Notes under the pieces: generated by a model
Told to the model about the DNA's origin: nothing
The model's input: only the letters and a program-made list of their open reading frames with translations
Databases searched by the model: none
Source: Rubrivivax sp. SCN 71-131
GTDB lineage: Bacteria > Pseudomonadota > Gammaproteobacteria > Burkholderiales > Burkholderiaceae_C
Reading direction: 5' to 3'
Length of the DNA: 64,000 nt
NCBI GenBank assembly: GCA_001724995.1
Contig: MEFD01000027.1
Span: forward strand, 49,165 to 113,164
Program-made: the position numbers and the translations under genes
Shown here: piece by piece, positions 25,856 to 33,123 of the stretch
Layout of the letters: each line of letters starts with the position of its first letter
Numbering within the stretch: the first letter of the stretch is position 1

Positions 25856-26230
25856 TCAGCCGATCCGCACCTCGATGCGTCGCGGCTGCGCGTGCTCGGC
25901 CTTGGGGATGCGCACGCGCAGCACGCCTTGGGCGAACTCGGCGCTGATCTTGCCGGCATCCAGCTCCTTGCTGAGCGTGAAGGCGCGGCGGTAGCGCGGC
26001 AGCGTCAGCTCGGCGTGGGTGGACTGCAGGCCCTCGGTGAAGGCGAGATCGATCTCGCCCTCGAGCGTGAGCTGGTCGTCCTCCACGCGCAGGCCGAGCT
26101 TGTCGCGCGGCACGCCGGGCATGTCGGCATAGAGCGTGATGCCCGAGGCGTCCTCGATCACGTCCACGGGCGGCAGCAGCGCCGGTTGCGGGCGCTCGCT
26201 CGTCTGGGTGTTGCGCTTGACGTCGTTCAT
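25856..26230 (-). CDS. Hsp20/alpha-crystallin small heat-shock protein
   Basis: The 124-residue protein has an alpha-crystallin domain: 'DASGITLYADMPGVPRDKL' begins it and 'FTLSKELDAGKISAEFAQG' with 'VLRVRIPKAE' ends it. It lies 20 bp downstream of a second Hsp20 gene on the same strand. Paired Hsp20 genes commonly form mixed oligomers that hold unfolding proteins. The N-terminal arm is short and Pro/Gln-rich. No heat-shock promoter was identified with confidence. Confidence 0.93.
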   Translation of the reverse strand: MNDVKRNTQTSERPQPALLPPVDVIEDASGITLYADMPGVPRDKLGLRVEDDQLTLEGEIDLAFTEGLQSTHAELTLPRYRRAFTLSKELDAGKISAEFAQGVLRVRIPKAEHAQPRRIEVRIG

Positions 26231-26249
26231 GGTCGATTTCCTCCTGGCT

Positions 26250-26690
26250 TCACTGCACTTCGATGCGGCGCGGCTGCGTAGCGGCCTTGCGCTGCGCGCT
26301 CACGCGCAGCACGCCGTCGCGAAAGCTGGCCTGCACGCTGGCGGCGTCGATGTCGTCGGGCATGCTGACGACACGGCGGAAGCGCCCGGCGAAGCGCTCG
26401 TTCAGGTGCAGCGTAGTCTTCTCGTCGCTGGCGGCGGGGGCAGCGGCCCTGCGCTCGCCGGCGATGGTGAGCACGCCGCGGTCGAGCTGCACGTCGACCG
26501 AGGCCGGGTCCAGGCCTGGCGCGAAGGCGAAGACCTCGACGCCGGTGGGCGTGTGGCCCACGTTCAGCGCCGGATAGCCGCCACGGCCGAGGCCGCGGAT
26601 GGCCGGCGAATATTCGAAAGCGCCACCGAGGCCGCGCTGCAGGCGATCGAACTCGGCAAACAGGTCACGTGGAAACAGGCTGCGATACAT
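26250..26690 (-). CDS. Hsp20/alpha-crystallin small heat-shock protein
   Basis: From ATG 26688-26690 the protein is 146 residues. It begins MYRSLFPRDLFAEFDRLQRG, an amphipathic N-terminal arm typical of class A bacterial Hsp20, then has an alpha-crystallin domain with 'TPTGVEVFAFAPGLDPASVD' and 'ASVQASFRDGVLRVSAQR'. It is the first gene of a two-gene Hsp20 operon. Both copies end in a 'PRRIEV' tail near the family's C-terminal I-x-I/V region that assembles oligomers. The longer upstream open frame is not conserved. Confidence 0.92.
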   Translation of the reverse strand: MYRSLFPRDLFAEFDRLQRGLGGAFEYSPAIRGLGRGGYPALNVGHTPTGVEVFAFAPGLDPASVDVQLDRGVLTIAGERRAAAPAASDEKTTLHLNERFAGRFRRVVSMPDDIDAASVQASFRDGVLRVSAQRKAATQPRRIEVQ

Positions 26691-26811
26691 GCGGTTCCTC
26701 CATCGTCCTCGGGGGGGCCAAGCGCCGCCCCGATGCAACCGAATGTGGGCGTGCCGCATGCGCTTTCAAGGGTCCTGACCGAGGACCGCGCCGCTTGCCG
26801 CGGCGCGGCCG

Positions 26812-29490
26812 TCAGCGCAGCGGCAGCACGATGCGCAGGCTGTCGGCGTCGGCCGCGATGCGCTCTTCCTCGAAGCCGAGCGCGCGCGCCAGCTCGAGCA
26901 TGCGCGCGTTCTCGCGCAGCACGATGCCGACGAGCCGCTGCGTGCCGCGTTCGCGCAGGTGGCGGATGAGCTTGCTCATCAGCAGCTCGCCCAGGCCCTC
27001 GCCCTTCAGGTCGCTGCGCACGACGATGCCGAACTCGGCCTCGGCGTTGTCCGGATCGATCGTCGCCCGCGCCACGCCAAGCGTCTCCTGCGCGGCGCCT
27101 TCGCCTCGCGTGGCCAGGAATGCCAGTTCGCGTTCGTAGTCGATCTGCGTCAGCCGCGCCAGCTCGCTGCGCTCGATGCTGCGGCGGCTGTAGAAGACGC
27201 GCATGCGGATGTCGATCGGGTCCAGCCGCTCGAGGAAGGCCAGGTGCTGCGCCTCGTCCTCGGGGCGGATCGGTCGCAGCGTCAGCGCCTGCTCGCGCCA
27301 GCGCAGGGTCTCGACCTGCTCGCTCGGGTAGGGTCGGATCGCAAAGCGCGCCGCGCCGCCCGGTGCTGCGGCCGAGACGCGCACGCGCGCGTCGAGGGCG
27401 ATCACGCCCTGGGCGTCGGCCAGCAGCGGGTTGATGTCGATCTCGGCGATGCGCGGTTCGTCCGCCAGCAGCTGCGACAGCGTGGTGAGCACGCGCACGA
27501 CCGCCGCCTCGTCGGCGGCGGGAACGTCGCGCCAGCCGGCGAGCAGCCGCGCGATGCGCGTGCGCGCGATCAAGGCCTTGGCCAGCGGCTCGTTCAGCGG
27601 CGGCAGCGCGACCGCGCGGTCGGCGACGACCTCGACCGCGGTGCCGCCCTGGCCGAAGAGGATCACCGGCCCGAACAGCGGGTCGACGTGGCTGCCGACG
27701 ATGATCTCCTGCGCCTGCGGCCGGATCACCATCGTCTGCACCGTGAAGCCGCTGATGCGCGCGTCCGGCCGCAGCCGCTTGACGCGCGCGAGCATGGCCT
27801 GCACGGCGTGGCGCAGCGCGGCCTCGTCCTCCAGGCGCAGCACGACGCCGCCGACGTCGCTCTTGTGGCTGATGTCGGGCGAGAGGATCTTCAGCACCAC
27901 CGGGTAGCCGATCTCCCCGGCCGCGGCGACGGCGGCGTCGGCGTCGGCGCCGACGACGCGCGTGCCGGTGACCGGGATGCCCGCCGCCTCCAGCAGCCCC
28001 TTGGCCTCGGGCTCGGTGAGCATCTCGCGCCCTTCGGCGAGCGAGGCCGCGATGATCGAGTCGATGCGTGCCAGGTCCGGCGTGGCCGGCGCCGTGTGCG
28101 CCGCCGGCGCCTGCAGCAGCAGCGCCTGGTTGCGGCGGTAGGTGGCGAGCATCGCGCAGGCCTGCACCGCCTGCTCCGGCGTGTCGTAGCTCGGGATGCC
28201 GGCGGCCTGGAAGCGCTCGCGCGCCTGCGCCACCCCGGGGCCGCCGATCCAGCCGGCGACGATGCGCTGCGGCTGCGCCGCGGCCAGCGGCAGCAGCGCC
28301 GCGGCAATCTCGGCGCTGGGGACGATGGCGGTGGGCGAATGCATGAAGACCACCGTGCCGGTCTGCGGCGCCTGCAGCAGCGCCTGCAGCGTGTGCACGT
28401 AGCGCTCGACCGGAGCGTCGCCGATGATGTCCACCGGGTTGGCGCGCGACCAGTTGGCCGGGAGGAAGGCGTCCAGCGCGTCGCGCGTGGCCTCGGGCAG
28501 GGCGGCCAGCTCCAGACCGGCCGCGGCCGCGGCGTCGGCCGCCATGACGCCGGCGCCGCCGCCGTTGGTGACCAGCGTCAGCCGCTCGGGCGCGGTCGTG
28601 TCGCCGTCGACGAGGCTGCCGCGCATGTGGGACAGCACCTCCGCGGCGACGAAGAGATCCTGCAGCGTGTCCACGCGGAGCATGCCGGCGCGGCGGATGG
28701 CGGCATCGAAGACGATGTCGGCGCTGGCCAGGGCGCCGGTGTGCGATGCCGCCGCTGCCGCGCCCTGCGCCGAACGCCCGGCCTTGACGACGATGACCGG
28801 CTTGTTGCGCGCCGCCGCGCGCGCGGCCGACAGGAACTTGCGCGGCGCCTCGATCGACTCGATGTAGAGCAGGATGGCGCGCGTGCGCGCATCGCTGGCG
28901 AGCCAGTCGAGCAGGTCGCCGAAGTCGACGTCCGAGCGCTCGCCGAGCGACACCAGGTGCGAGAAGCCGACGCCGCGCCCGCGCGCCCAGTCCAGCATCG
29001 AGGTCGCCAGGGCGCCGGACTGGGAGATGAAGGCCAGTGTGCCAGGTGTGGCGTCGACGTGCGAGAAGCTGGCGTTGAGCCGCGCGTGCGGCGCCAGCAG
29101 CCCGAGGCAGTTGGGGCCGATGATGCGCAGCAGGTGCACGCGCGCGGCGTCGAGCATCGCCTGCCGCTGCTCGGCACTGAGGCCGGCGGTCATGACCACG
29201 GCGGCGCGCGTGCCGCGCGCGCCGAGCTCGGCGATCAGCCCGGGCACCGTGGCCGGCGGCGTGCAGATCACCGCGAGCTCGGGCGCCTCGGGCAGGTCCT
29301 GCACGCGCGGCACGACGGGAATGCCGTCGAGTACGGTGGCGTTCGGGTTCACGGCCATCCGCCGGCCGGCGTAGCCGCCCAGGCGCAGGTTGCGCCAGAC
29401 CGTGCTGCCGACACGGCCGGGCCGCGCCGAAGCGCCGATGACGGCCACCGAGGCCGGGTCGAAGAGGGCGTCGAGGTTGCGGATGCTCAT
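26812..29490 (-). CDS. ADP-forming acyl-CoA synthetase fused to GNAT acetyltransferase (Pat/PatZ-like)
   Basis: The 892-residue protein has four parts. A CoA-binding Rossmann domain ('VAVIGASARPGRVGSTVWRN', about 14-135) is followed by succinyl-CoA ligase-like domains with a phosphohistidine-type region ('TNGGGAGVMAADAAAAAGL'). An ATP-grasp domain (about 490-710) has 'GYPVVLKILSPDISHKSDVGG' over two segments. The C-terminal GNAT domain (about 725-892) has 'LGVARATIDPDNAEAEFGI' and 'GEGLGELLMSKLIRHLRERG'. This is the PatZ/YfiQ arrangement: a lysine acetyltransferase that controls acetyl-CoA synthetase and other enzymes. Whether the synthetase half is active is unclear. No acs gene is adjacent. 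Confidence 0.9.
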   Translation of the reverse strand: MSIRNLDALFDPASVAVIGASARPGRVGSTVWRNLRLGGYAGRRMAVNPNATVLDGIPVVPRVQDLPEAPELAVICTPPATVPGLIAELGARGTRAAVVMTAGLSAEQRQAMLDAARVHLLRIIGPNCLGLLAPHARLNASFSHVDATPGTLAFISQSGALATSMLDWARGRGVGFSHLVSLGERSDVDFGDLLDWLASDARTRAILLYIESIEAPRKFLSAARAAARNKPVIVVKAGRSAQGAAAAASHTGALASADIVFDAAIRRAGMLRVDTLQDLFVAAEVLSHMRGSLVDGDTTAPERLTLVTNGGGAGVMAADAAAAAGLELAALPEATRDALDAFLPANWSRANPVDIIGDAPVERYVHTLQALLQAPQTGTVVFMHSPTAIVPSAEIAAALLPLAAAQPQRIVAGWIGGPGVAQARERFQAAGIPSYDTPEQAVQACAMLATYRRNQALLLQAPAAHTAPATPDLARIDSIIAASLAEGREMLTEPEAKGLLEAAGIPVTGTRVVGADADAAVAAAGEIGYPVVLKILSPDISHKSDVGGVVLRLEDEAALRHAVQAMLARVKRLRPDARISGFTVQTMVIRPQAQEIIVGSHVDPLFGPVILFGQGGTAVEVVADRAVALPPLNEPLAKALIARTRIARLLAGWRDVPAADEAAVVRVLTTLSQLLADEPRIAEIDINPLLADAQGVIALDARVRVSAAAPGGAARFAIRPYPSEQVETLRWREQALTLRPIRPEDEAQHLAFLERLDPIDIRMRVFYSRRSIERSELARLTQIDYERELAFLATRGEGAAQETLGVARATIDPDNAEAEFGIVVRSDLKGEGLGELLMSKLIRHLRERGTQRLVGIVLRENARMLELARALGFEEERIAADADSLRIVLPLR

Positions 29491-29562
29491 GGGCGCATCA
29501 TGCCCGAGGGGGCGACCGGCTCCCGACTCGAAGTCTCGACGCGAGGGCGCGGCGGGGGACCC

Positions 29563-30771
29563 TCAGGCGCTCACCCAATGCGCCACGGGGTGCATCAGGA
29601 ACTCGTCCAGCGCAAGGCCATCGCCGCCCACGAGCAGCGTACGGCCGGGCTTGAAGGCCTTCACGAATGCGGCCGTGCCGGCGTGAGCCTGCGGCGCGCG
29701 GCCGCTCTTGACCTCGATGGCGGTCAGCATGCGGCTGGCCTGCACGACGAAGTCCACCTCCTGGTTGCGCTCGCGCCAGTAGTGCAGCTTGCATTCGCCG
29801 CGCAGGGCCGCATTGGCCAGATGGGCACCCACGGCCGATTCCACCAGGCGGCCCCAGAACTCGCCGTCGCCGCGCGCCTGGGCTCGCGTGCAGCCGCAAG
29901 TCGCCGTCATCAAGGCCGTGTTGAGCACTTGCAGCTTCGGGCTCGAGCCACGGCTGCGCGCCACATCGCCCGCGTACTTGGGCACGCCGCAGACCATGCC
30001 CGCGCCCGCCAGCAGGTCGAGGTAATGGGCCAGCGTGGTCGCGTTGCCCGCGTCCTGCAACTGACCGAGCATCTTCGTGTAGGAGAGCACCTGCCCCGAA
30101 TAGCGGCACGCCAGCTCGAAGAGCCGCCGCAACAGCGCAGGCTTGTCGACCCGCGTGAGCAGCAGCACGTCGCGCGAGATCGAGGTTTCGATCAGGCTGT
30201 CCAGCACGTAGCGCGTCCAGCGCGCGGGCTCGCCGATCAGCGGCGCCGCCCCGGGGTAGCCGCCGTGGAAGACATACTCGTCCAGGGACCAGCCGAAGGC
30301 CGCATGCATCTCGGCGAACGACCAATGCGACAGCGGCAGAAGCTCGAAGCGCCCGGCCAGGCTCTCGGTCAAGCCCCGCGCGATCAGCAGCGGCGACGAC
30401 CCGAGCAGCACGACCTTGAGCCGACGTTTTGCGCGCGTGTCCTCGTCCCACAGGCGCTTGACGGTTTCCGACCAGCCGGGGATCTTCTGGATCTCGTCCA
30501 GCACCAGCAGCGCGCCTCGTGCATCGGCGATCGACAGCCGCGCCGCCTCCCACTGCTGGGCGATCCACTCGGCGCCGCGCAGCGTGGGCTCGTCCGCGCT
30601 GGCCTGACGCACCGGCATCGCCAGGCCCTCCGTCACCTGCTGCACCAGCGTGGACTTGCCCACCTGCCGCGGCCCCGCCACCACCTGGATGAAGCGCCGC
30701 GGCTCGGCCAGGCGCGCCGCCAGCACGACGGACTGCGGGCGCTGATACGGCGGTCTCGGTTTGCTCGGCAT
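29563..30771 (-). CDS. AAA ATPase with DUF4143 / PD-(D/E)XK-like C-terminus
   Basis: This 402-residue protein begins with an AAA domain: Walker A 'VVAGPRQVGKSTLVQQV' near residues 29-45 and Walker B 'GALLVLDEIQKIPGW'. The C-terminal DUF4143 part contains 'REVDFVVQA' in two segments, then 'LTAIEVKSGRA', which matches the D...ExK core of PD-(D/E)XK nucleases. Such ATPases are common, mobile, and often near toxin or defence genes; their role is unknown. Codon use and composition appear similar to the neighbours. A perfect 24-bp AT-rich palindrome lies 9 bp upstream of the ATG and is probably an operator. The gene is divergent from a universal stress protein gene. Confidence 0.88.
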   Translation of the reverse strand: MPSKPRPPYQRPQSVVLAARLAEPRRFIQVVAGPRQVGKSTLVQQVTEGLAMPVRQASADEPTLRGAEWIAQQWEAARLSIADARGALLVLDEIQKIPGWSETVKRLWDEDTRAKRRLKVVLLGSSPLLIARGLTESLAGRFELLPLSHWSFAEMHAAFGWSLDEYVFHGGYPGAAPLIGEPARWTRYVLDSLIETSISRDVLLLTRVDKPALLRRLFELACRYSGQVLSYTKMLGQLQDAGNATTLAHYLDLLAGAGMVCGVPKYAGDVARSRGSSPKLQVLNTALMTATCGCTRAQARGDGEFWGRLVESAVGAHLANAALRGECKLHYWRERNQEVDFVVQASRMLTAIEVKSGRAPQAHAGTAAFVKAFKPGRTLLVGGDGLALDEFLMHPVAHWVSA

Positions 30772-30780
30772 GCTGGGTAA

Positions 30781-30804
30781 TTTTACTCAATGCATTGAGT
30801 AAAA
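30781..30804. promoter_or_regulatory. 24-bp perfect AT-rich palindrome upstream of AAA/DUF4143 ATPase gene
   Basis: The sequence is a perfect inverted repeat with half-site TTTTACTCAATG and no spacer. It is strikingly AT-rich in a very GC-rich region and ends 9 bp before the ATPase start codon, where it would overlap the promoter or ribosome binding zone. A dimeric DNA-binding protein, possibly the ATPase or an unlinked partner, could bind here. No ribosome binding site is visible between it and the ATG. Confidence 0.75.
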
Positions 30805-30957
30805 TGTCGAAAGCCGGGAGACACGATGCTCGGGATCGTGCGGCATCGCCGCTGGCGCGCCCAGTGCCCCGCACGGCTGGGCCGTTGCGCCATGCCCGCG
30901 TGGTCTCGCCGCCGCTGGCATGATGGCGCATCGAATGTTTGGCGGGAGGCCTTGGCG

Positions 30958-31449
30958 ATGAAGCTGCTGGTGGCGATCGATGGGTCGGCGGGGGCGCTTG
31001 CGGCGCTGCGCTTTGCGATGGATCTGGCCGCGGCGGGCCTGCCGTGCAGCTTCGTGCTCGTCAACGTGCAGGAGCCGGCCTCGCTCTACGAAGTGATGAC
31101 GGCGCACGACGCCGAGCGCATCGACGCCGTGCGCAGCGCCGCCGGCGCCGACCTGCTGCGCCCGGCCGAAGCCCTGCTCGAAGCCGCCGGCCACGGCTTC
31201 GAGAGCGAGGTCGCCGGCGGCGCGCCCGAGAACCTGATCCCCGAACTCGCCGAGAACTACGGCTGCGACCTGATCCTGCTCGGCGCCCGCGGCGCCGGCC
31301 ACCCCGAGGCGGGCGGCCTGGGCAAGGTCGCGCTGGCCGTGCTGACGACGGCGACGGTGCCGGTCACCATCGTGCGGCAGCTTGCGCAGGACGATGGCAA
31401 TTCGGACGCCGGGGACGACGGGGGTCGCCCGAATGAGGAAGGTGTTTGA
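30958..31449 (+). CDS. Universal stress protein (UspA family)
   Basis: The 163-residue protein starts at ATG 30958 with GGGAGG just upstream; the 5' extension of the open frame is not conserved. It begins MKLLVAIDGSAGALAALRFA, with the conserved Asp in the first loop, and carries the ATP-binding motif 'LGARGAGHPEAGGLGKVALAVLT', in two segments, close to the G-2x-G-9x-G(S/T) pattern, then 'VPVTIVR'. It probably binds ATP. It ends in an acidic tail rich in Asp/Gly. The gene is divergent from the AAA/DUF4143 gene and convergent with the phenol operon. Confidence 0.9.
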   Translation: MKLLVAIDGSAGALAALRFAMDLAAAGLPCSFVLVNVQEPASLYEVMTAHDAERIDAVRSAAGADLLRPAEALLEAAGHGFESEVAGGAPENLIPELAENYGCDLILLGARGAGHPEAGGLGKVALAVLTTATVPVTIVRQLAQDDGNSDAGDDGGRPNEEGV

Positions 31450-31575
31450 TGGACAAGCTCGGGGCCTCGAGGCCAGGGAAGCTCGACCCCGAGGCGATCG
31501 CCAAGCTGGAGGCCCCCCGGGATATGGGCACCGAGGTCCTGCAGTCCATCGAGGACGTGACAGATCCGCTGCGCC

Positions 31576-32037
31576 TCAGCGTCGAGCGCCGCCGATGCCA
31601 AGCAACTCCCGATAAAGCCCCTTCTCGAACCGCCGCATCGCCGCGGCGCGCTCGCGCGGCCAGCGGTAGCGCAGGCTGCTCGTCGCCACGCCGGGCCAGG
31701 ATTGGTCCAGCACGCTCTGGATCGCGAGTTCCCAGGGTTCCATCGCGGCTTCGCATTGCAGGGCCGGGGCGAGTTGCCGGGCGCGGCCGTCGATGAGCAG
31801 GTTGCGGCCGCCCTGGCCGACGATCTGGATGGCGGCCAGGCCGCTCCTCTGCCAGTTGGCGCTGGTGTGGCCGCCGCGGTCGACGCCGATGCGCAGGCGC
31901 TTGTCGTTCAGCGCGATCGCCCATGAGTAGGTGGCGTGCGGGCGGCCCTTCGCGTCGGCGCTCAGCAACAGCACCGGGCTGCCCTTGGCGAGCAGTTCGA
32001 GCGTGGGCGCGTCGAGGCTGCGGGTGGCCTTGCTCAT
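31576..32037 (-). CDS. Pyridoxamine 5'-phosphate oxidase-like flavin-binding protein, phenol operon tail
   Basis: The 153-residue protein carries a split-barrel PNPOx-like pattern, with 'GSPVLLLSADAKGRPHATYSW' in two segments, 'LRIGVDRGGHTSANW' and 'GLAAIQIVGQGGRNLLI'. Such domains bind FMN, F420 or heme. It is the last gene of the phenol operon: its ATG (32035-32037) overlaps the stop codon of the riboflavin-kinase-like gene by 4 bp. A role in flavin handling is suggested by that neighbour, not by its own sequence. It could reduce, store or pass FMN. I do not recognise a specific enzyme. Confidence 0.75.
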   Translation of the reverse strand: MSKATRSLDAPTLELLAKGSPVLLLSADAKGRPHATYSWAIALNDKRLRIGVDRGGHTSANWQRSGLAAIQIVGQGGRNLLIDGRARQLAPALQCEAAMEPWELAIQSVLDQSWPGVATSSLRYRWPRERAAAMRRFEKGLYRELLGIGGARR

Positions 32038-32513
32038 GAGGTGGCCGCGGTCTTCACCTGCACGCGCAGGCGGTCGCCGTCCTGCAGCGCGAGGGCGGTG
32101 CGCAGGTGCAGCGGCGCGACGATCTCGAGCTTGTCGTCCGGGTAGCCGGGAACTTCGGGGAAGACGATCGCGCCGTCGAGCCGGTCGGCCAGGCGCACCG
32201 CGAAGCAGCGCGCGGGGCAGAAACCGGGTGCGGGTGCGAGCACGATGGCAGGATGCTCGAAGAGACGGGCGCGCCAGCGCTGCCAGTCGGCGCCTTGCAT
32301 GCGCAGGTTGAGCGTGCCCGACCAGGGTTCGAAGCCGAAGGCGCGCTGCAGGCCTTGGCGCACCCAGTCGATGGCGAGGAAGCCCGCCGCTTCGCCGACG
32401 CCGCTGCAGACGACGCCGGCGAAGGCGGCAGCCTCACCGGCCGCGTTGGCGGCGTCGGCCGCGTCCGCTGGGGCTTGGATCTCAGGCGCGGTCGGCGCTG
32501 CGGGCGCGGGCAT
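32034..32513 (-). CDS. CTP-dependent riboflavin kinase-like protein (DUF120 family)
   Basis: The 159-residue protein matches the archaeal CTP-dependent riboflavin kinase family (DUF120, prototype MJ0056). It has the glycine-rich 'GVVCSGVGEAAGFLAI', then 'PWSGTLNLRM', 'GFCPARCFAVRLADRLDGAIV' (in two segments) and 'PEVPGYPDDKLEIVAPLHLR', then 'DGDRLRV'. The family converts riboflavin to FMN. It lies inside the phenol operon, overlapping the ubiX 3' end by 32 bp and the next gene by 4 bp, which ties its job to UbiX. UbiX consumes FMN to make prenyl-FMN. Most bacteria use RibF instead, so an archaeal-type kinase here looks dedicated. The N-terminal 30 residues are an Ala-rich extension. Confidence 0.82.
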   Translation of the reverse strand: MPAPAAPTAPEIQAPADAADAANAAGEAAAFAGVVCSGVGEAAGFLAIDWVRQGLQRAFGFEPWSGTLNLRMQGADWQRWRARLFEHPAIVLAPAPGFCPARCFAVRLADRLDGAIVFPEVPGYPDDKLEIVAPLHLRTALALQDGDRLRVQVKTAATS

Positions 32514-33081
32514 GTTCGCGTTCTTCGTTGCCGGTCCAGCGCTGGAACAGGCTGCAGTCGATGCCGAACTGGTCCAGCGCCTTGTTGACCGACTGGTTGA
32601 TGACGTCGTCCAGCGTCCTGGGCCGGTGGTAGAAGGCCGGCAGCGGCGGCACGAGCACGGCGCCGGTCTCGGTGACCTGCGTCATGAGGCGCAGGTGGCC
32701 CAGGTGCAGCGGCGTCTCGCGCACCATCAGCACGAGCTTGCGGCGTTCTTTCAGCGTCACGTCGGCGGCGCGGATCAGCAGGTTGGTGTTGAAGGAATGC
32801 GCCAGCGCCGACAGGGTCTTGATCGAGCAGGGCGCGATGACCATGCCGTCGTGGCGGAAGGAGCCGCTCGAGATGCAGGCGCCGACGTCGTTCAACTCGT
32901 GCACGTGCGTGGCCAGCGCCTTCATCTCCTCGATGCTGCGGTCGGTCTCGTAGATGATGGTCCGCTTGGCCGAGTCGGACATCACCAGGTGCGTCTCGAT
33001 CTGCAGTTCCTTCAGCACCTCGAGGATGCGCACGCCGTAGATCGCGCCGCTGGCCCCGGACATTCCCACCACGAGTCGCAT
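32482..33081 (-). CDS. ubiX: UbiX-type flavin prenyltransferase
   Basis: The 199-residue protein shows the UbiX pattern 'RLVVGMSGASGAIYGVRILE', 'HLVMSDSAKRTIIYETD', 'SSGSFRHDGMVIAPCSIKTL', 'LIRAADVTLKERRKLVLMVRE' and 'TPLHLGHLRLM', each in shorter pieces. It links a prenyl group to reduced FMN, forming the prFMN cofactor of UbiD-type decarboxylases. Two ATG codons two residues apart are available; the second (33079-33081) has AAAGAGG spaced 6 nt away and is preferred over 33085-33087, where spacing is nil. It follows the third UbiD-like gene in the phenol operon. A second ubiX for ubiquinone synthesis probably exists elsewhere. Confidence 0.93.
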   Translation of the reverse strand: MRLVVGMSGASGAIYGVRILEVLKELQIETHLVMSDSAKRTIIYETDRSIEEMKALATHVHELNDVGACISSGSFRHDGMVIAPCSIKTLSALAHSFNTNLLIRAADVTLKERRKLVLMVRETPLHLGHLRLMTQVTETGAVLVPPLPAFYHRPRTLDDVINQSVNKALDQFGIDCSLFQRWTGNEEREHARARSADRA

Positions 33082-33123
33082 CGTCATCCTCTTTGCTGTG
33101 CCGGCGCGGCCGGCGTCTCACGT

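Noticed and set aside
29563..30771. The DUF4143 ATPase as part of a toxin or defence island
   Set aside because: No toxin, methylase or phage gene flanks it; codon use is like its neighbours, so only a single mobile-type gene is claimed.
31463..31474. GGCCTCGAGGCC palindrome between usp and the PNPOx-like gene as a terminator
   Set aside because: A 12-bp GC palindrome without a loop or T-run is expected often at this GC content.
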